Positions 44,968 through 54,139 of a DNA stretch of 64,000 nt are shown one piece after another. Where the stretch lies: contig CP118523.1 of NCBI GenBank assembly GCA_029227815.1, forward strand, positions 1,736,001 to 1,800,000, in the 5' to 3' direction. This stretch comes from Clostridiaceae bacterium M8S5 (lineage in GTDB: Bacteria > Bacillota > Clostridia > Tissierellales > MCWD3). A model generated the notes under the pieces. That model did not search any database. It was not told the DNA's origin and saw nothing but the letters and a program-made list of their open reading frames with translations. Positions within the stretch are counted from its first letter, which is position 1. The number at the start of each line of letters is the position of its first letter. Made by a program: the position numbers and the translations under genes.

Positions 44968-46098
44968 ATGTTCAAGAAAATATTTGGTTTTGGAAAAAAA
45001 AAGCAAGAAGAAACACAAAATATAGCTGAAACTGTAGAGCAAGATACTAAAGAAGAAGCTGATGATTTACCTTTAGAGGAAATAAAAGAAGAGAAAGAAG
45101 AACAGATTAAAGTAAATCAATCAAAAGAAGAAGAGAAAGAAAAGGAAGAACCGAAAAAAGAGGAAGAGAAAGCACCTAAGCTTAGTATGTTTGAGAGACT
45201 AAAAAGAGGATTAACAAAGACTAGAAACAATATGTCTGCTCAAATAAATAATGTATTAAAGAATTATAGAAAGATAGATGAGGAGCTTTTTGAAGATTTA
45301 GAAGAAATACTTATAACAGCAGATATTGGTGTTGAAACAACTATGAGAATAGTTGAGGATGTAAAAGATAAGGTTAAAGAAAGAAAGATAGAAGACGTAA
45401 ACGCTATAAAAGACTTAATCAAAGAAGAACTAATAGAATTACTTAATGACTGTGAAGGTGGTCATGAACTTACCGTTGATCCTTCACCTGCGATAGTTCT
45501 TGTAGTTGGAGTAAATGGAGTAGGAAAGACAACAACAATAGGAAAGCTTGCAAATAAGTATAAGAGTAAAGGTAAAAAAGTTCTTATTGCAGCAGGAGAT
45601 ACTTTTAGAGCGGCTGCAATAGAGCAACTAGGAGAATGGGCTAATAGAGCAGGAGTAGATATAATTTCCCATAGTGAAGGCGCAGATCCAGCAGCAGTAA
45701 TTTATGATTCAGTTCAAGCTGCAAAAGCAAGAAAGACAGATATATTATTCTGTGATACAGCTGGTAGACTACACAATAAGAAAAACCTTATGAATGAGTT
45801 AAATAAGATATTTAGGGTTGTTGAAAGAGAATACCCTAATGCAACTAAAGAGGTATTATTAGTGGTAGATGCAACAACAGGGCAAAATGCTGTGTTACAA
45901 GCAAAAACATTTAAAGAAGCATGTGACATAACAGCTATAGCACTTACAAAGTTAGATGGGACAGCAAAGGGTGGAGTAGTATTCTCAGTAAACGCTGAAT
46001 TAAAAGTTCCAGTAAAACTTGTTGGAGTAGGTGAAAGAATCGATGATTTACAGGAATTTGATCCAAAATCATTTGTAGATGCTATTTTTTCAGAATAA
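44968..46098 (+). CDS. ftsY: Signal recognition particle receptor FtsY
   Basis: The membrane-side GTPase that receives SRP-ribosome complexes. A highly charged N-terminal A region (residues about 1-75, E/K-rich) is followed by the NG domain: 'VVGVNGVGKTTTIGKLANKY', DTFRAAAIEQL, DTAGRLHNKKNLMNEL and TKLDGTAKGG. Length 376 aa. No transmembrane helix, as normal. It is followed by a promoter and then ylxM-ffh, so receptor and particle are encoded side by side. Confidence 0.97.
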   Translation: MFKKIFGFGKKKQEETQNIAETVEQDTKEEADDLPLEEIKEEKEEQIKVNQSKEEEKEKEEPKKEEEKAPKLSMFERLKRGLTKTRNNMSAQINNVLKNYRKIDEELFEDLEEILITADIGVETTMRIVEDVKDKVKERKIEDVNAIKDLIKEELIELLNDCEGGHELTVDPSPAIVLVVGVNGVGKTTTIGKLANKYKSKGKKVLIAAGDTFRAAAIEQLGEWANRAGVDIISHSEGADPAAVIYDSVQAAKARKTDILFCDTAGRLHNKKNLMNELNKIFRVVEREYPNATKEVLLVVDATTGQNAVLQAKTFKEACDITAIALTKLDGTAKGGVVFSVNAELKVPVKLVGVGERIDDLQEFDPKSFVDAIFSE

Positions 46099-46100
46099 TG

Positions 46101-46129
46101 TTGACAAAACATATTAATTGATGTAAAAT
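46101..46129 (+). promoter_or_regulatory. Sigma-A promoter of ylxM-ffh
   Basis: TTGACA (46101-46106), 17 bases, TAAAAT (46124-46129). It starts 3 bases after the ftsY stop and lies about 48 bases upstream of the ylxM start codon. Confidence 0.75.
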
Positions 46130-46176
46130 AACTACTGTCAAGTAAAAAACTTTACACTAAAAAGGTGGAAAACATC

Positions 46177-46548
46177 ATGGATAAATTCTTTGAGATTGGA
46201 TATTTATTTGATTTTTATGGAAATCTACTCAGTAAGAAGCAATACGAGGCAGTAGAGCTATATTATATTCATGATTTGTCACTAAGTGAGATTTCAGAGC
46301 AGCTTAATATCAGCAGACAGGGAGTGTATGATAATATTAAGCGTGCAGAGAAAAAACTTTATTCATTTGAAGAGAAACTAGGACTTGTTAAAAAGTTTGA
46401 TAATAGTGTAGTTAATATGGAGAAGATATTAGAATATATAGATGTTTTAAAGATAAATCAAACGGTTAATAATGATAAAGACATTATGCTTCAATTACAA
46501 GGAATGGAAAAAGTAGTATTAGACATTATTAAAACTGCAAGGAGGTAA
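46177..46548 (+). CDS. ylxM: YlxM-family helix-turn-helix protein
   Basis: A 123-aa protein with a sigma-70 region 4-like helix-turn-helix: LSLSEISEQLNISRQGVYDN at about residues 32-52. It belongs to the UPF0122/YlxM family, always next to ffh and linked to SRP assembly or its regulation. The ATG at 46177 follows AAGGTGG; an in-frame GTG is part of the binding site. The ffh start is 3 bases after the stop. Confidence 0.93.
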   Translation: MDKFFEIGYLFDFYGNLLSKKQYEAVELYYIHDLSLSEISEQLNISRQGVYDNIKRAEKKLYSFEEKLGLVKKFDNSVVNMEKILEYIDVLKINQTVNNDKDIMLQLQGMEKVVLDIIKTARR

Positions 46549-46551
46549 AAC

Positions 46552-47889
46552 ATGGTTTTTGAAAGCTTAGGAGAAAAACTTCAGAACGCACTGGGCAAGC
46601 TTAAGAAAAAAGGAAAGCTAACTGAAAAAGATGTTAAAGATGCCATGAGAGAAGTCAAGCTTGCATTGTTAGAAGCAGATGTTAACTTTAAAGTAGTTAA
46701 AAAATTCATTAACAAAGTAAAAGAGAGAGCAGTTGGTCAGGAAGTAATGGAAAGCTTAACTCCAGGTCAACATGTTATTAAAATAGTAAATGAAGAATTA
46801 ACTGAACTTATGGGACAAAAAGAAAGCAAACTAGAACTTTCAGGTTCCCCAGCTGTTATAATGATGTGTGGTTTACAAGGGGCAGGTAAGACTACTACTT
46901 CAGGTAAGCTAGGTAAAATGTTACTAAAAAAAGGCAAGAGACCTTTACTGGTAGCATGTGATATATATAGACCAGCTGCAATAAAGCAATTACAGGTGGT
47001 TGGATCTAAAGTTGATGTACCTGTGTTTTCGATGGGGACACAAGACCCTGTAGACATAGCAAAAGCTGCAATTGAACATGCTAAGAAAAATAGTAACGAT
47101 GTAGTAATAATAGATACAGCAGGTAGACTTCATATAGATGAAAATTTGATGGATGAGTTAGAGAATATCAAAGCAGAAGTAAAGCCAAACGACATACTGC
47201 TAGTTGTAGACTCTATGACAGGTCAAGATGCAGTTACAGTAGCAGAAAAATTCAACGAAAAACTGGATATCAGTGGTGTTGTACTTACAAAGCTTGATGG
47301 AGACGCAAGAGGTGGAGCAGCACTTTCAATAAAAGCAGTAACCGAGAGACCAATAAAATTTGTTTGTTTAGGAGAAAAACTAGATGATATAGAGCCTTTC
47401 CATCCAGACAGAATGGCATCAAGAATACTCGGTATGGGTGATGTGCTTAGTTTGATTGAAAAAGCTCAGGCAAATATAGATGAAAAAAAAGCAATGGAGC
47501 TAGAAAAGAAACTTAGAAGTCAACAATTTACGTTAGATGATTTTCTAGACCAACTTGAGCAAATGAAAAACTTAGGGCCAATAGATGAATTACTGGGCAT
47601 GATACCTGGAGTAAATAACAAACAACTAAAAAATCTAAAAGTTGATGATAAAGAGTTAGCACATGTAGAAGCTATAATAAAGTCAATGACCAAGGATGAG
47701 AAACATAATCCTACAATAATAGATGCAAGCAGAAGAAAGAGAATATCAAAGGGTAGTGGAACAAGTATCCAAGATGTAAATAAGTTATTAAAGCAATTTA
47801 AAGAAACAAAGAAAATGCTTAAAAAGTTTTCAGGCATGGAGAAATCCATGAAGAAAAGAGGAAAATTTGGCTTGCCATTTTTCAAATAA
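46552..47889 (+). CDS. ffh: Signal recognition particle GTPase Ffh
   Basis: The protein part of SRP. The N domain comes first, then a G domain with GLQGAGKTTTSGKLG (from residue 107), DIYRPAAIKQL, DTAGRLHIDENLMDEL and TKLDGDARGGA. The C-terminal M domain runs from about residue 300, ending with a basic, Met-rich region (SGTSIQDVNKLLKQF ... KKMLKKFSGMEKSM). Length 445 aa. AGGAGG precedes the ATG. Clustered with ftsY and ylxM. Confidence 0.97.
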   Translation: MVFESLGEKLQNALGKLKKKGKLTEKDVKDAMREVKLALLEADVNFKVVKKFINKVKERAVGQEVMESLTPGQHVIKIVNEELTELMGQKESKLELSGSPAVIMMCGLQGAGKTTTSGKLGKMLLKKGKRPLLVACDIYRPAAIKQLQVVGSKVDVPVFSMGTQDPVDIAKAAIEHAKKNSNDVVIIDTAGRLHIDENLMDELENIKAEVKPNDILLVVDSMTGQDAVTVAEKFNEKLDISGVVLTKLDGDARGGAALSIKAVTERPIKFVCLGEKLDDIEPFHPDRMASRILGMGDVLSLIEKAQANIDEKKAMELEKKLRSQQFTLDDFLDQLEQMKNLGPIDELLGMIPGVNNKQLKNLKVDDKELAHVEAIIKSMTKDEKHNPTIIDASRRKRISKGSGTSIQDVNKLLKQFKETKKMLKKFSGMEKSMKKRGKFGLPFFK

Positions 47890-47919
47890 ATTTTGTAAAT
47901 CTTTGAAGGAGGTGAAAAC

Positions 47920-48189
47920 ATGGCAGTAAAAATCAGATTAAAAAGAATGGGTGCAAAAAAGAAACCTTTTTATAGAATAGTAGTAGCTGATTCTCGTTCT
48001 CCAAGAGATGGAAGATTTATTGAAGAAGTAGGATACTATAATCCAGTTGCACAACCTAAAGTTATTAAAATAGATGATGAGAAAGCTATAAAGTGGTTAA
48101 AAGTTGGTGCTAAACCTACTGATACAGTAAATAGCCTTTTCAAGAACAATGGTATATTAGATAAATTTGAAGAATCTAAGAAAGCTTAG
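47920..48189 (+). CDS. rpsP: 30S ribosomal protein S16
   Basis: An 89-aa S16 starting [20 protein letters not shown] with '[19 protein letters not shown]'. GAAGGAGGTG precedes the ATG. The ffh-rpsP-khpA-rimM-trmD order is conserved in Firmicutes. Confidence 0.98.
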   Translation: MAVKIRLKRMGAKKKPFYRIVVADSRSPRDGRFIEEVGYYNPVAQPKVIKIDDEKAIKWLKVGAKPTDTVNSLFKNNGILDKFEESKKA

Positions 48190-48207
48190 ATTTTAGGGGG
48201 TGAAAAC

Positions 48208-48435
48208 ATGGGTGAGTTAGTGGAAATAATAGCAAAAGCACTAGTGGATCAGCCAGATGAAGTAAATGTTTCTGAGATAGAAGGGACTCAATCAGTTATT
48301 ATTGAGTTAAAGGTAGCCCCAGATGATATGGGTAAGATCATTGGAAAACAAGGAAGAATTGCAAAAGCTATTAGGACAGTTGTAAAGGCTGCAGCTATAA
48401 AAGAAAATAAAAGAGTAGTAGTTGAGATAATTTAA
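48208..48435 (+). CDS. khpA: KH-domain RNA-binding protein KhpA
   Basis: A single type II KH domain protein, 75 aa, with the GxxG loop in GKIIGKQGRIAKAIRTV. KhpA forms a complex with KhpB (Jag) in related bacteria and affects cell elongation and small RNAs. GGGGGTG precedes the ATG; 18 bases after rpsP. Confidence 0.95.
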   Translation: MGELVEIIAKALVDQPDEVNVSEIEGTQSVIIELKVAPDDMGKIIGKQGRIAKAIRTVVKAAAIKENKRVVVEII

Positions 48436-48458
48436 TCGATTACAATACTTAAAACAAA

Positions 48459-48493
48459 AGGGGATGTGTCAAAGATATTTGATACACCCTTTG
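48459..48493 (+). terminator. Internal terminator between khpA and rimM
   Basis: AAAGGGGATGTGTCAAA / TTTGATACACCCTTT around GATA, with one G-T pair and a small bulge, followed by TTTG. It would lower rimM-trmD expression relative to rpsP. Confidence 0.8.
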
Positions 48494-48518
48494 TTATTAT
48501 AAACTTATCGAGGTGCTT

Positions 48519-49013
48519 ATGGTAGAGAAAATTAGAGTTGGCAAAATAATAAACACACATGGAATAAAAGGATTTGTAAAAGTACTACCGCTTACAAGTG
48601 ATATAAATCGTTACGACGATTTAAAAGAAGTTTATGTAGACAGTATGAAATTACAATTAGAAAGCGTTTGGTATAAAAAAGATGTAGTTATGGTTAAATT
48701 TAAAGAGTATAACAATATAAACGATGTACTATGCTTTAAAGATAAATACATAACAATAGATGAAAAAGACTTAAAAAAGTTAGAAGAAGATGAGTACTTT
48801 ATATTTGATTTAGTAGGGCTAAAAGTTTATCTTCTTGGCGGTGAATACTTAGGAGAAGTTGTAGATGTATTACAGCCAGGAGCAAACGATGTTTATGTAG
48901 TTAAAACAGAAGAATCAGAAGTTTTACTCCCAGCAGTAAAAGATATAGTAAAAGAGATTAATATAAAAGAGAAAAAAATCATAGTAGATCCTATTGAAGG
49001 AATGATAGAATAG
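48519..49013 (+). CDS. rimM: Ribosome maturation factor RimM
   Basis: A 30S assembly factor. The N-terminal beta-barrel starts VGKIINTHGIKGFVKVLPLT, and a C-terminal PRC-barrel has 'LVGLKVYLLGGEYLGEVVDV' and PGANDVYVV. 164 aa from the ATG at 48519, whose site is GAGGTG. The following trmD starts at the very next base after the stop codon. Confidence 0.95.
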   Translation: MVEKIRVGKIINTHGIKGFVKVLPLTSDINRYDDLKEVYVDSMKLQLESVWYKKDVVMVKFKEYNNINDVLCFKDKYITIDEKDLKKLEEDEYFIFDLVGLKVYLLGGEYLGEVVDVLQPGANDVYVVKTEESEVLLPAVKDIVKEINIKEKKIIVDPIEGMIE

Positions 49014-49691
49014 ATGAAAATAGATGTATTGACTTTATTTCCAGAGATGTTTAATTCGGTATTTGATCATAGTATAATCAAAAGAGCTATAGATAAGAAC
49101 ATAGTATCAGTCCATTATCATAATATAAGGGATTTTTCAAATGATAAACACAATAGAGTTGATGATTACCCTTTTGGTGGAGGGCCAGGTATGGTAATGA
49201 AGCCAGGACCAATATTTAGAGCTATAGAAAGCATTAAAACAAGCGATTCAAAGGTTATATACGTTAGCCCTAAGGGTAAAGTGTTTAATCAAGCTAAAGC
49301 TAGTGAATTATCAGAACGAGAGCATCTAATAATTCTTTGTGGACATTATGAAGGTATAGATCAAAGAATCATAGATGAATACGTTGATGAAGTAGTATCT
49401 ATAGGAGATTATGTACTCACAGGTGGAGAAATACCTGCTATGGTTTTAATAGATTCAGTATCTAGGCTTTTACCAGGAGTATTATCAAGTGAAGAGTCTT
49501 ATAAGCAAGAATCTCACTACAACGGTTTATTAGAGCATCCACAGTATACAAGACCTAGAGAGTTCAATGGTATACAGGTACCTGAGATTTTGCTTTCAGG
49601 AAATCACCAAAAAATAGAAGAATGGAGAAATAGTGAGTCAATAAAGCTAACAGAGAGTGTGAGACCGGATTTGATAAAAAAGAAAAGATAA
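49014..49691 (+). CDS. trmD: tRNA (guanine-37-N1)-methyltransferase
   Basis: A SPOUT-fold methyltransferase that prevents +1 frameshifting. Motifs: MKIDVLTLFPEMFNSVFDHS, 'DDYPFGGGPGMVMKPGPI', 'LCGHYEGIDQRIIDEYVDE', SIGDYVLTGGEIPAMVLID and the C-terminal QYTRPREFNG. Length 225 aa. In most Firmicutes rplS follows directly; here about 4.9 kb of other genes intervene. Confidence 0.97.
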   Translation: MKIDVLTLFPEMFNSVFDHSIIKRAIDKNIVSVHYHNIRDFSNDKHNRVDDYPFGGGPGMVMKPGPIFRAIESIKTSDSKVIYVSPKGKVFNQAKASELSEREHLIILCGHYEGIDQRIIDEYVDEVVSIGDYVLTGGEIPAMVLIDSVSRLLPGVLSSEESYKQESHYNGLLEHPQYTRPREFNGIQVPEILLSGNHQKIEEWRNSESIKLTESVRPDLIKKKR

Positions 49692-49706
49692 ATATCCCTC
49701 GGACTA

Positions 49707-49747
49707 AAGGAGTACTCAGATTATTAAAGAGTCTCCTTATTATTTTG
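49707..49747 (+). terminator. Terminator after trmD
   Basis: AAGGAG-T-ACTC / GAGTCTCCTT with an 11-base loop, then ATTATTTTG. It closes the rpsP-trmD unit and marks the left edge of the accessory island. Confidence 0.7.
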
Positions 49748-49764
49748 TAAAAATATATAGAATA

Positions 49765-49793
49765 TTGTCTTTGGTATCATAAAATGGTACAAT
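49765..49793 (+). promoter_or_regulatory. Sigma-A promoter of the island ABC exporter
   Basis: TTGTCT (49765-49770), 17 bases, TACAAT (49788-49793). The predicted RNA start is near 49800, which argues for the downstream ATG at 49831 as the translation start. Confidence 0.6.
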
Positions 49794-49830
49794 ATACAAA
49801 ATGACAATTATTTGGAAAAGGGATGTTATT

Positions 49831-51474
49831 ATGTATAGAAAAAATATCAAATTTTTTTGGGATTATATAAAGCCATATAAAAAAAGAGCTTTTTTAGTAT
49901 TTATACTAGAAATTATAGTAATAATATCATCAGTTACTATACCTTATATTTTGGGCAAAATGATACATAGCCTTGAAACGGGTAATGCAACAGTTAAAGG
50001 ACTATTTTTACACTTTTTAGCAGCGATTATGCTATATTTATTATGGGATGGTTGCGATATATTTATAAAGATCAATTTTGCCAAGATAAATAAAGGAATA
50101 GAGAATGATATAAAAACTTATTGCTATAGAAAAATTTTCAGTGCAAATATGAATCTACTAAATACTAAAAGTGAAGGGGAGATAATAAATAAAATTATTA
50201 GAGACACAGAGAAGTTAGAGCAAGCATTTTCGAGACTTTTTTATTTGGTAGTGACGATAGTTCATATATTTGCGCTATTTGGTATGATGTTTAATATTAG
50301 CATAACACTTACATTGGTTATCATAGTGTTTTTTATTATAATAGCAATTATACAGAGAGTATTCGCCAAATCTTTAGAGAAGCTTTATTTCAAGTACAAG
50401 GTATCACAAGAAAGTTTATTTATTGATCTTAAGAACTTTTTGACTGGTATACTTAGTATAAAGATATTTAACTTAGAAGATAAATGTATTAATATATTAA
50501 ACAAAAGGAATAAAACAAACTTAGATACTTATGTTAATCTAAACAAAAAAACAAGTATATTTAAAAATTTCAGTTTCTTTCTAATATCAGTTTTCAGAGT
50601 AATTACACTATTTGTGGGAGGTATATTATATATATACAAAAAGATTAACATAGGCTCAATATTTGCTATGTATTCTTATTCGATACAGTTATCAACGCAG
50701 TTAAGGATTATAATAGAAACTGATATAGTATTAAAGGATGTAAATACATCACTCAATAGGATAATAAACTTTGCAGATGAGTTTAAGAGCGTAAACAGTG
50801 AGAGTCATAAAATTGATTTTAAAATTAATAAAATAAAATTTGATGAAGTAAATTTCAGTTACAAAGATAAACACATCTTGAGAAATCTCAGTTTTACAGC
50901 TAGTGAAAATGATGTAATAGCAATAAAGGGGAGTAATGGTTCAGGTAAAACTACATTAACAAATATTATCTGTGGATGCTATATAGTGGATAATGTGTAT
51001 ATTAATAATTTAGAGCAAAAACAGTTTTCAGAAAAAGAAATTTTAAGAAAGATATCATGTGTTCCTCAGAACATTCATCTATTTCCAGCTACGATTATAG
51101 ACAATATAAGTAGCTTTGGAACAGTGAGCGAAGATAAAGTTTATGAAATATGCAAAGACTTAGGCATACATGATAAGATTAAGTCGTTAAGTAATGGTTA
51201 TCAAACATTAGTAAACGAAAAAAACCTAAATCTTTCAGGTGGAGAGAAGCAGATTATTTGTATAGCAAGAGCCTTACTAAAAGAAGCAGATATATTAATA
51301 CTAGATGAGATCAATAGTGCATTAGATAAGGCTATAGAGGAAAATATAATCAATAACCTAAAGAAATATTTTAACAGAAAAATAGTTTTTATAATTTCTC
51401 ATAAAGATAGTACTCTAAAGCTATGTAATAAAGAGATAGATTTAAATAAATTTAAAGAAAAAGCTATTAGTTAG
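49831..51474 (+). CDS. ABC exporter, fused membrane and ATPase domains
   Basis: A half-transporter of 547 aa. The membrane domain has six predicted helices (for example 'FLVFILEIIVIISSVTIPYI', LVVTIVHIFALFGMMF and ISVFRVITLFVGGILYIY). The ATPase domain has Walker A GSNGSGKTT, Q-loop VPQNIHLF, a normal signature LSGGEKQI, Walker B DILILDEI (Glu followed by Ile-Asn) and the switch His in IISHKD. It would work as a homodimer or with another half outside this locus. The start at 49831 follows AAAAGGGA. Its stop is 12 bases before the next gene, so the two are an operon. The substrate is unknown; there is no peptidase domain and no obvious precursor peptide nearby. Confidence 0.88.
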   Translation: MYRKNIKFFWDYIKPYKKRAFLVFILEIIVIISSVTIPYILGKMIHSLETGNATVKGLFLHFLAAIMLYLLWDGCDIFIKINFAKINKGIENDIKTYCYRKIFSANMNLLNTKSEGEIINKIIRDTEKLEQAFSRLFYLVVTIVHIFALFGMMFNISITLTLVIIVFFIIIAIIQRVFAKSLEKLYFKYKVSQESLFIDLKNFLTGILSIKIFNLEDKCINILNKRNKTNLDTYVNLNKKTSIFKNFSFFLISVFRVITLFVGGILYIYKKINIGSIFAMYSYSIQLSTQLRIIIETDIVLKDVNTSLNRIINFADEFKSVNSESHKIDFKINKIKFDEVNFSYKDKHILRNLSFTASENDVIAIKGSNGSGKTTLTNIICGCYIVDNVYINNLEQKQFSEKEILRKISCVPQNIHLFPATIIDNISSFGTVSEDKVYEICKDLGIHDKIKSLSNGYQTLVNEKNLNLSGGEKQIICIARALLKEADILILDEINSALDKAIEENIINNLKKYFNRKIVFIISHKDSTLKLCNKEIDLNKFKEKAIS

Positions 51475-51486
51475 AAGAGGTGAATT

Positions 51487-52947
51487 ATGAAGAAAAGAGC
51501 ATTTATATACATGTGTATATTACTGCTTGGATGCGTGATATGTTGTTTAATTATTTTTGATGGTAATAAATCCCTAAATAACATACAAACTACTCAAAAT
51601 GACAGAATTGACGAGGTATCTAACTCCAGTGGATGGACATTATTTAGTGATAAGTATTTTCAGGTGATAGATATTTGCTTTGGCAATCCATTATTAAAAA
51701 GGATATTAGTACAAAGTGATTTCGATGAAATACATGAATCGCTTGTTGATAAAAAATCTAGAGCCATGACAAAGGAAGAAATAGAAGCAATCAAAAATGA
51801 TCCAAACGCACATATGGTAGACAATGTTACAGAAGATGGTTATTATCTAAAAGATAATTGGGTACAAATTGAACAAAACATGGTAGAAGCTAAAAGTATA
51901 GAACGATTTATGTATGGTAGTGGTATGTCAATAATGCCTTTTGAAACATTCAAAGCTACATATGAGGAATATAATAGAGTGAAAACAATGAAATTTCAAA
52001 AATTTTATAATGGAAATACGATCGTTATACCAAAAGATACGTATAGTGGATTAAGCAGATTCACAATGACACCAGATTGCAAGAAATTTTTTATAGAATG
52101 TAGAGATTCGCTTTGGCAGATAAATAGTAAAACTAACCAACTAGAAAAGATATCAGATAGCACATACAATGGCAAAACATACGAAGAACTAGATAAAGAA
52201 GCGTATGAATCAAATCCATATAATAATTGTTATTGGAATGAAAATATCCATACTTCGCCTGATAGCAAAAAATTAGCATATATATCTAATAAAAACGATG
52301 TTAACAAGTTCGAAATTTTCATATTTGATATAGAAACTAAACAGGAAATAAAAATATCTGAAGATAAATATGCAGAAAATATTATTATAGGTTGGTTAAA
52401 TAAGAATCAATTGTTATATGAAAGATATTTTGACAATGGGGAGAAAGAAATAGTTGTTTATAATCTAAATGGTGAAAGAGTAAAAATTGGACAAAGAGAA
52501 ACAGATGAATGCTCTATGGTTCATGAAATTCATGAAATCAAAGATAATATGATATCGTATACAAACTCTTCAGATAATAAAACCATCAATATAATTGAGT
52601 TTGACGGTGAGAGCAGACTAAGGGCAAAAAGAAAAGAAACACTAGATGGAAGTATACGATGGAGATATGGTAAAAAGTTCAATCTCAACAATACATATTT
52701 TGCATGTATGTATAGAACTAATGAGGAAGATTTTACAACACATATTGCTATATTAGATTTAAATTCAAATGATATTATAAAAATAAATGAGTTGCCAAAA
52801 GAAGTAGATAAATCAGCATTTATTATAGAATTCTCGTGGATTGATGATAATAAACTATTGATTAATATAGAAGAAAAAATAGATGGAAAAGAAAAAATAT
52901 CTACGTGGATTTATACTCTAAATGAAAAGAACTTTAACATGAAGTAG
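51487..52947 (+). CDS. Membrane-anchored, beta-propeller-like protein of unknown function
   Basis: The N-terminus is a signal anchor or poor lipobox (residues about 4-26, with LLLGC then a second CC pair). The rest is extracytoplasmic. From about residue 185 repeated segments of TolB/WD-like style appear: TMTPDCKKFFIECRDSLWQI, 'HTSPDSKKLAYISNK' with FEIFIFDIETKQ, then WLNKNQLLYERYFDNGEKE and later IIEFSWIDDNKLLINIEE. These read as propeller blades with a 'DxxKLAY' strand. Residues 30-185 are not recognised. 486 aa. Co-transcribed with the ABC exporter. A substrate-binding or sensing role for the exporter is inference only. Confidence 0.78.
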   Translation: MKKRAFIYMCILLLGCVICCLIIFDGNKSLNNIQTTQNDRIDEVSNSSGWTLFSDKYFQVIDICFGNPLLKRILVQSDFDEIHESLVDKKSRAMTKEEIEAIKNDPNAHMVDNVTEDGYYLKDNWVQIEQNMVEAKSIERFMYGSGMSIMPFETFKATYEEYNRVKTMKFQKFYNGNTIVIPKDTYSGLSRFTMTPDCKKFFIECRDSLWQINSKTNQLEKISDSTYNGKTYEELDKEAYESNPYNNCYWNENIHTSPDSKKLAYISNKNDVNKFEIFIFDIETKQEIKISEDKYAENIIIGWLNKNQLLYERYFDNGEKEIVVYNLNGERVKIGQRETDECSMVHEIHEIKDNMISYTNSSDNKTINIIEFDGESRLRAKRKETLDGSIRWRYGKKFNLNNTYFACMYRTNEEDFTTHIAILDLNSNDIIKINELPKEVDKSAFIIEFSWIDDNKLLINIEEKIDGKEKISTWIYTLNEKNFNMK

Positions 52948-52973
52948 AGACATAAAGTAGAATGTATAAAGTA

Positions 52974-53172
52974 GAATATATTTAAAATGCCATTGTAATA
53001 TATTTTTATATATGATATAATCAAACGCAATTGTTTTATGGAATAGATGATCCTCTACTGGATAAGTATGAACATCTAGGCGAAGGGAGGTTATAATTGG
53101 ACATAATCAAGAATATTGAACAAGCTTAACTTAGAACTGATTTAGAGAAGTTTAATGTTGGAGATACAGTAA
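52974..53172 (+). pseudogene. Decayed duplicate of the rplS promoter, leader and first 25 codons
   Basis: About 200 bp closely match 54461-54663. The copy keeps the promoter (TTGTAA 52993-52998, 17 bases, TATAAT 53016-53021), the leader block TATGAACATCTAGGCGAAGG, and the GGGAGG site. The start codon has changed from AAATG to TTG and codon 11 has become TAA (CAA in rplS). Homology ends after codon 25 (GGA-GAT-ACA-GTA), so no L19 can be made. The promoter looks intact and could now drive the CPBP gene downstream. Confidence 0.85.
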
Positions 53173-53187
53173 AAGAGAGGCAATAAA

Positions 53188-53370
53188 GTGAAGATGATTG
53201 TTAGTGATTGTACAAAGGGTTATTATGTTTACACGATGGTTAAGAAAAATAGGTAGTCTTTTACATCTTATAAATCAAAAAACTCCCAGCAACTCTATTG
53301 ACGTCCCAAATTCGAGTTAGTTATATATGACATTGAACGCTAGTTTTGAAACGACATTATTTATATTACA
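53188..53370 (+). pseudogene. Unidentified coding remnant upstream of the CPBP gene
   Basis: One frame from GTG 53188 stays protein-like across two in-frame stops: KMIVSDCTKGYYVYTMVKK, stop (TAG), SFTSYKSKNSQQLY, stop (TGA), then RPKFELVIYDIER and a final stop. Single-base changes (TAG from CAG, TGA from TGG) would restore it. I do not recognise the parent gene. A second, 31-codon frame at 53225-53320 with its own AAAGGG site overlaps it. Confidence 0.4.
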
Positions 53371-53383
53371 GTAGGAGGTAACT

Positions 53384-54139
53384 ATGGAAACATTAAATAA
53401 AAAGATAGGTGATAATCTAAGTATATCAAGGGTACTTTTACTAGTTTTTGTACCAACTTCACTTTTAACACTGGTTTATATCTTGGCAGGTTATTTACAA
53501 AACACTATTCCATCACTTTTGTTGTTTTTTCTTTTGGCTATGGTTATACTTTTTCCAATAGAGTTATGGATAGTATTACGTGCAAGTAAAAAAACATATG
53601 GAAGTTATTCATTAAAAAGTGCGTTTTCTAATCATCAGAAACTACGATGGTGGGTAATATTTCTGTATGGATCTTCGTTATGGGGTTTTGCAGGGATTAT
53701 GTCTGCAACAATAGCGCCATTAGAAAATATGTTGTTTGCTCCAATTTCAAATCTGCTAACAAGCATTATACCAACATACTTTGATTGGAACAATATAGAT
53801 TATTTAAAACAATATCCAAAGAATATTTTGGTATTGACTTGTGTTGTATATTTTATTTTTAACGGTTTCATTGGTCCTATCGTAGAAGAGCTATTTTTTA
53901 GAGGTTATCTTACATCAAAGATAAGTAGATATGGGAAATATGCTCCTATCATTATAACAGTATTATTTTCTTTATACCATTTTTGGCTTCCATTCAATAA
54001 TTTATTTAGAATCGTGGTATTTTTTCCTGCAGCTTATTTAGCTTGGAAAAAGAAAAATATTTATATATCAATAGTATTTCATTGCTTATGCAATATAATT
54101 TCGGCTATTGGCTTTATTAGTGCAATTAATGCTATTTGA
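53384..54139 (+). CDS. CPBP family intramembrane metalloprotease
   Basis: A 251-aa polytopic protein with about seven hydrophobic segments. The Abi/CPBP catalytic motifs are present: GPIVEELFFRGYL (EExxxR) at about residues 165-177, 'SLYHFWLPFNN' with the first His, and FHCLCNIISA with the second His/Asn motif. CPBP proteins in Gram-positive bacteria are often bacteriocin self-immunity or maturation proteins, but many are of unknown role. AGGAGG precedes the ATG. The gene sits between the decayed rplS-leader copy and the intact one, with unidentified remnants on both sides. It may use the duplicated promoter at 52993. Confidence 0.88.
   Translation: METLNKKIGDNLSISRVLLLVFVPTSLLTLVYILAGYLQNTIPSLLLFFLLAMVILFPIELWIVLRASKKTYGSYSLKSAFSNHQKLRWWVIFLYGSSLWGFAGIMSATIAPLENMLFAPISNLLTSIIPTYFDWNNIDYLKQYPKNILVLTCVVYFIFNGFIGPIVEELFFRGYLTSKISRYGKYAPIIITVLFSLYHFWLPFNNLFRIVVFFPAAYLAWKKKNIYISIVFHCLCNIISAIGFISAINAI

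Noticed and set aside
52993..53021. Reading the duplicated rplS promoter region as a functional second rplS gene.
   Set aside because: The start codon is altered, codon 11 is a stop, and homology ends after 25 codons.
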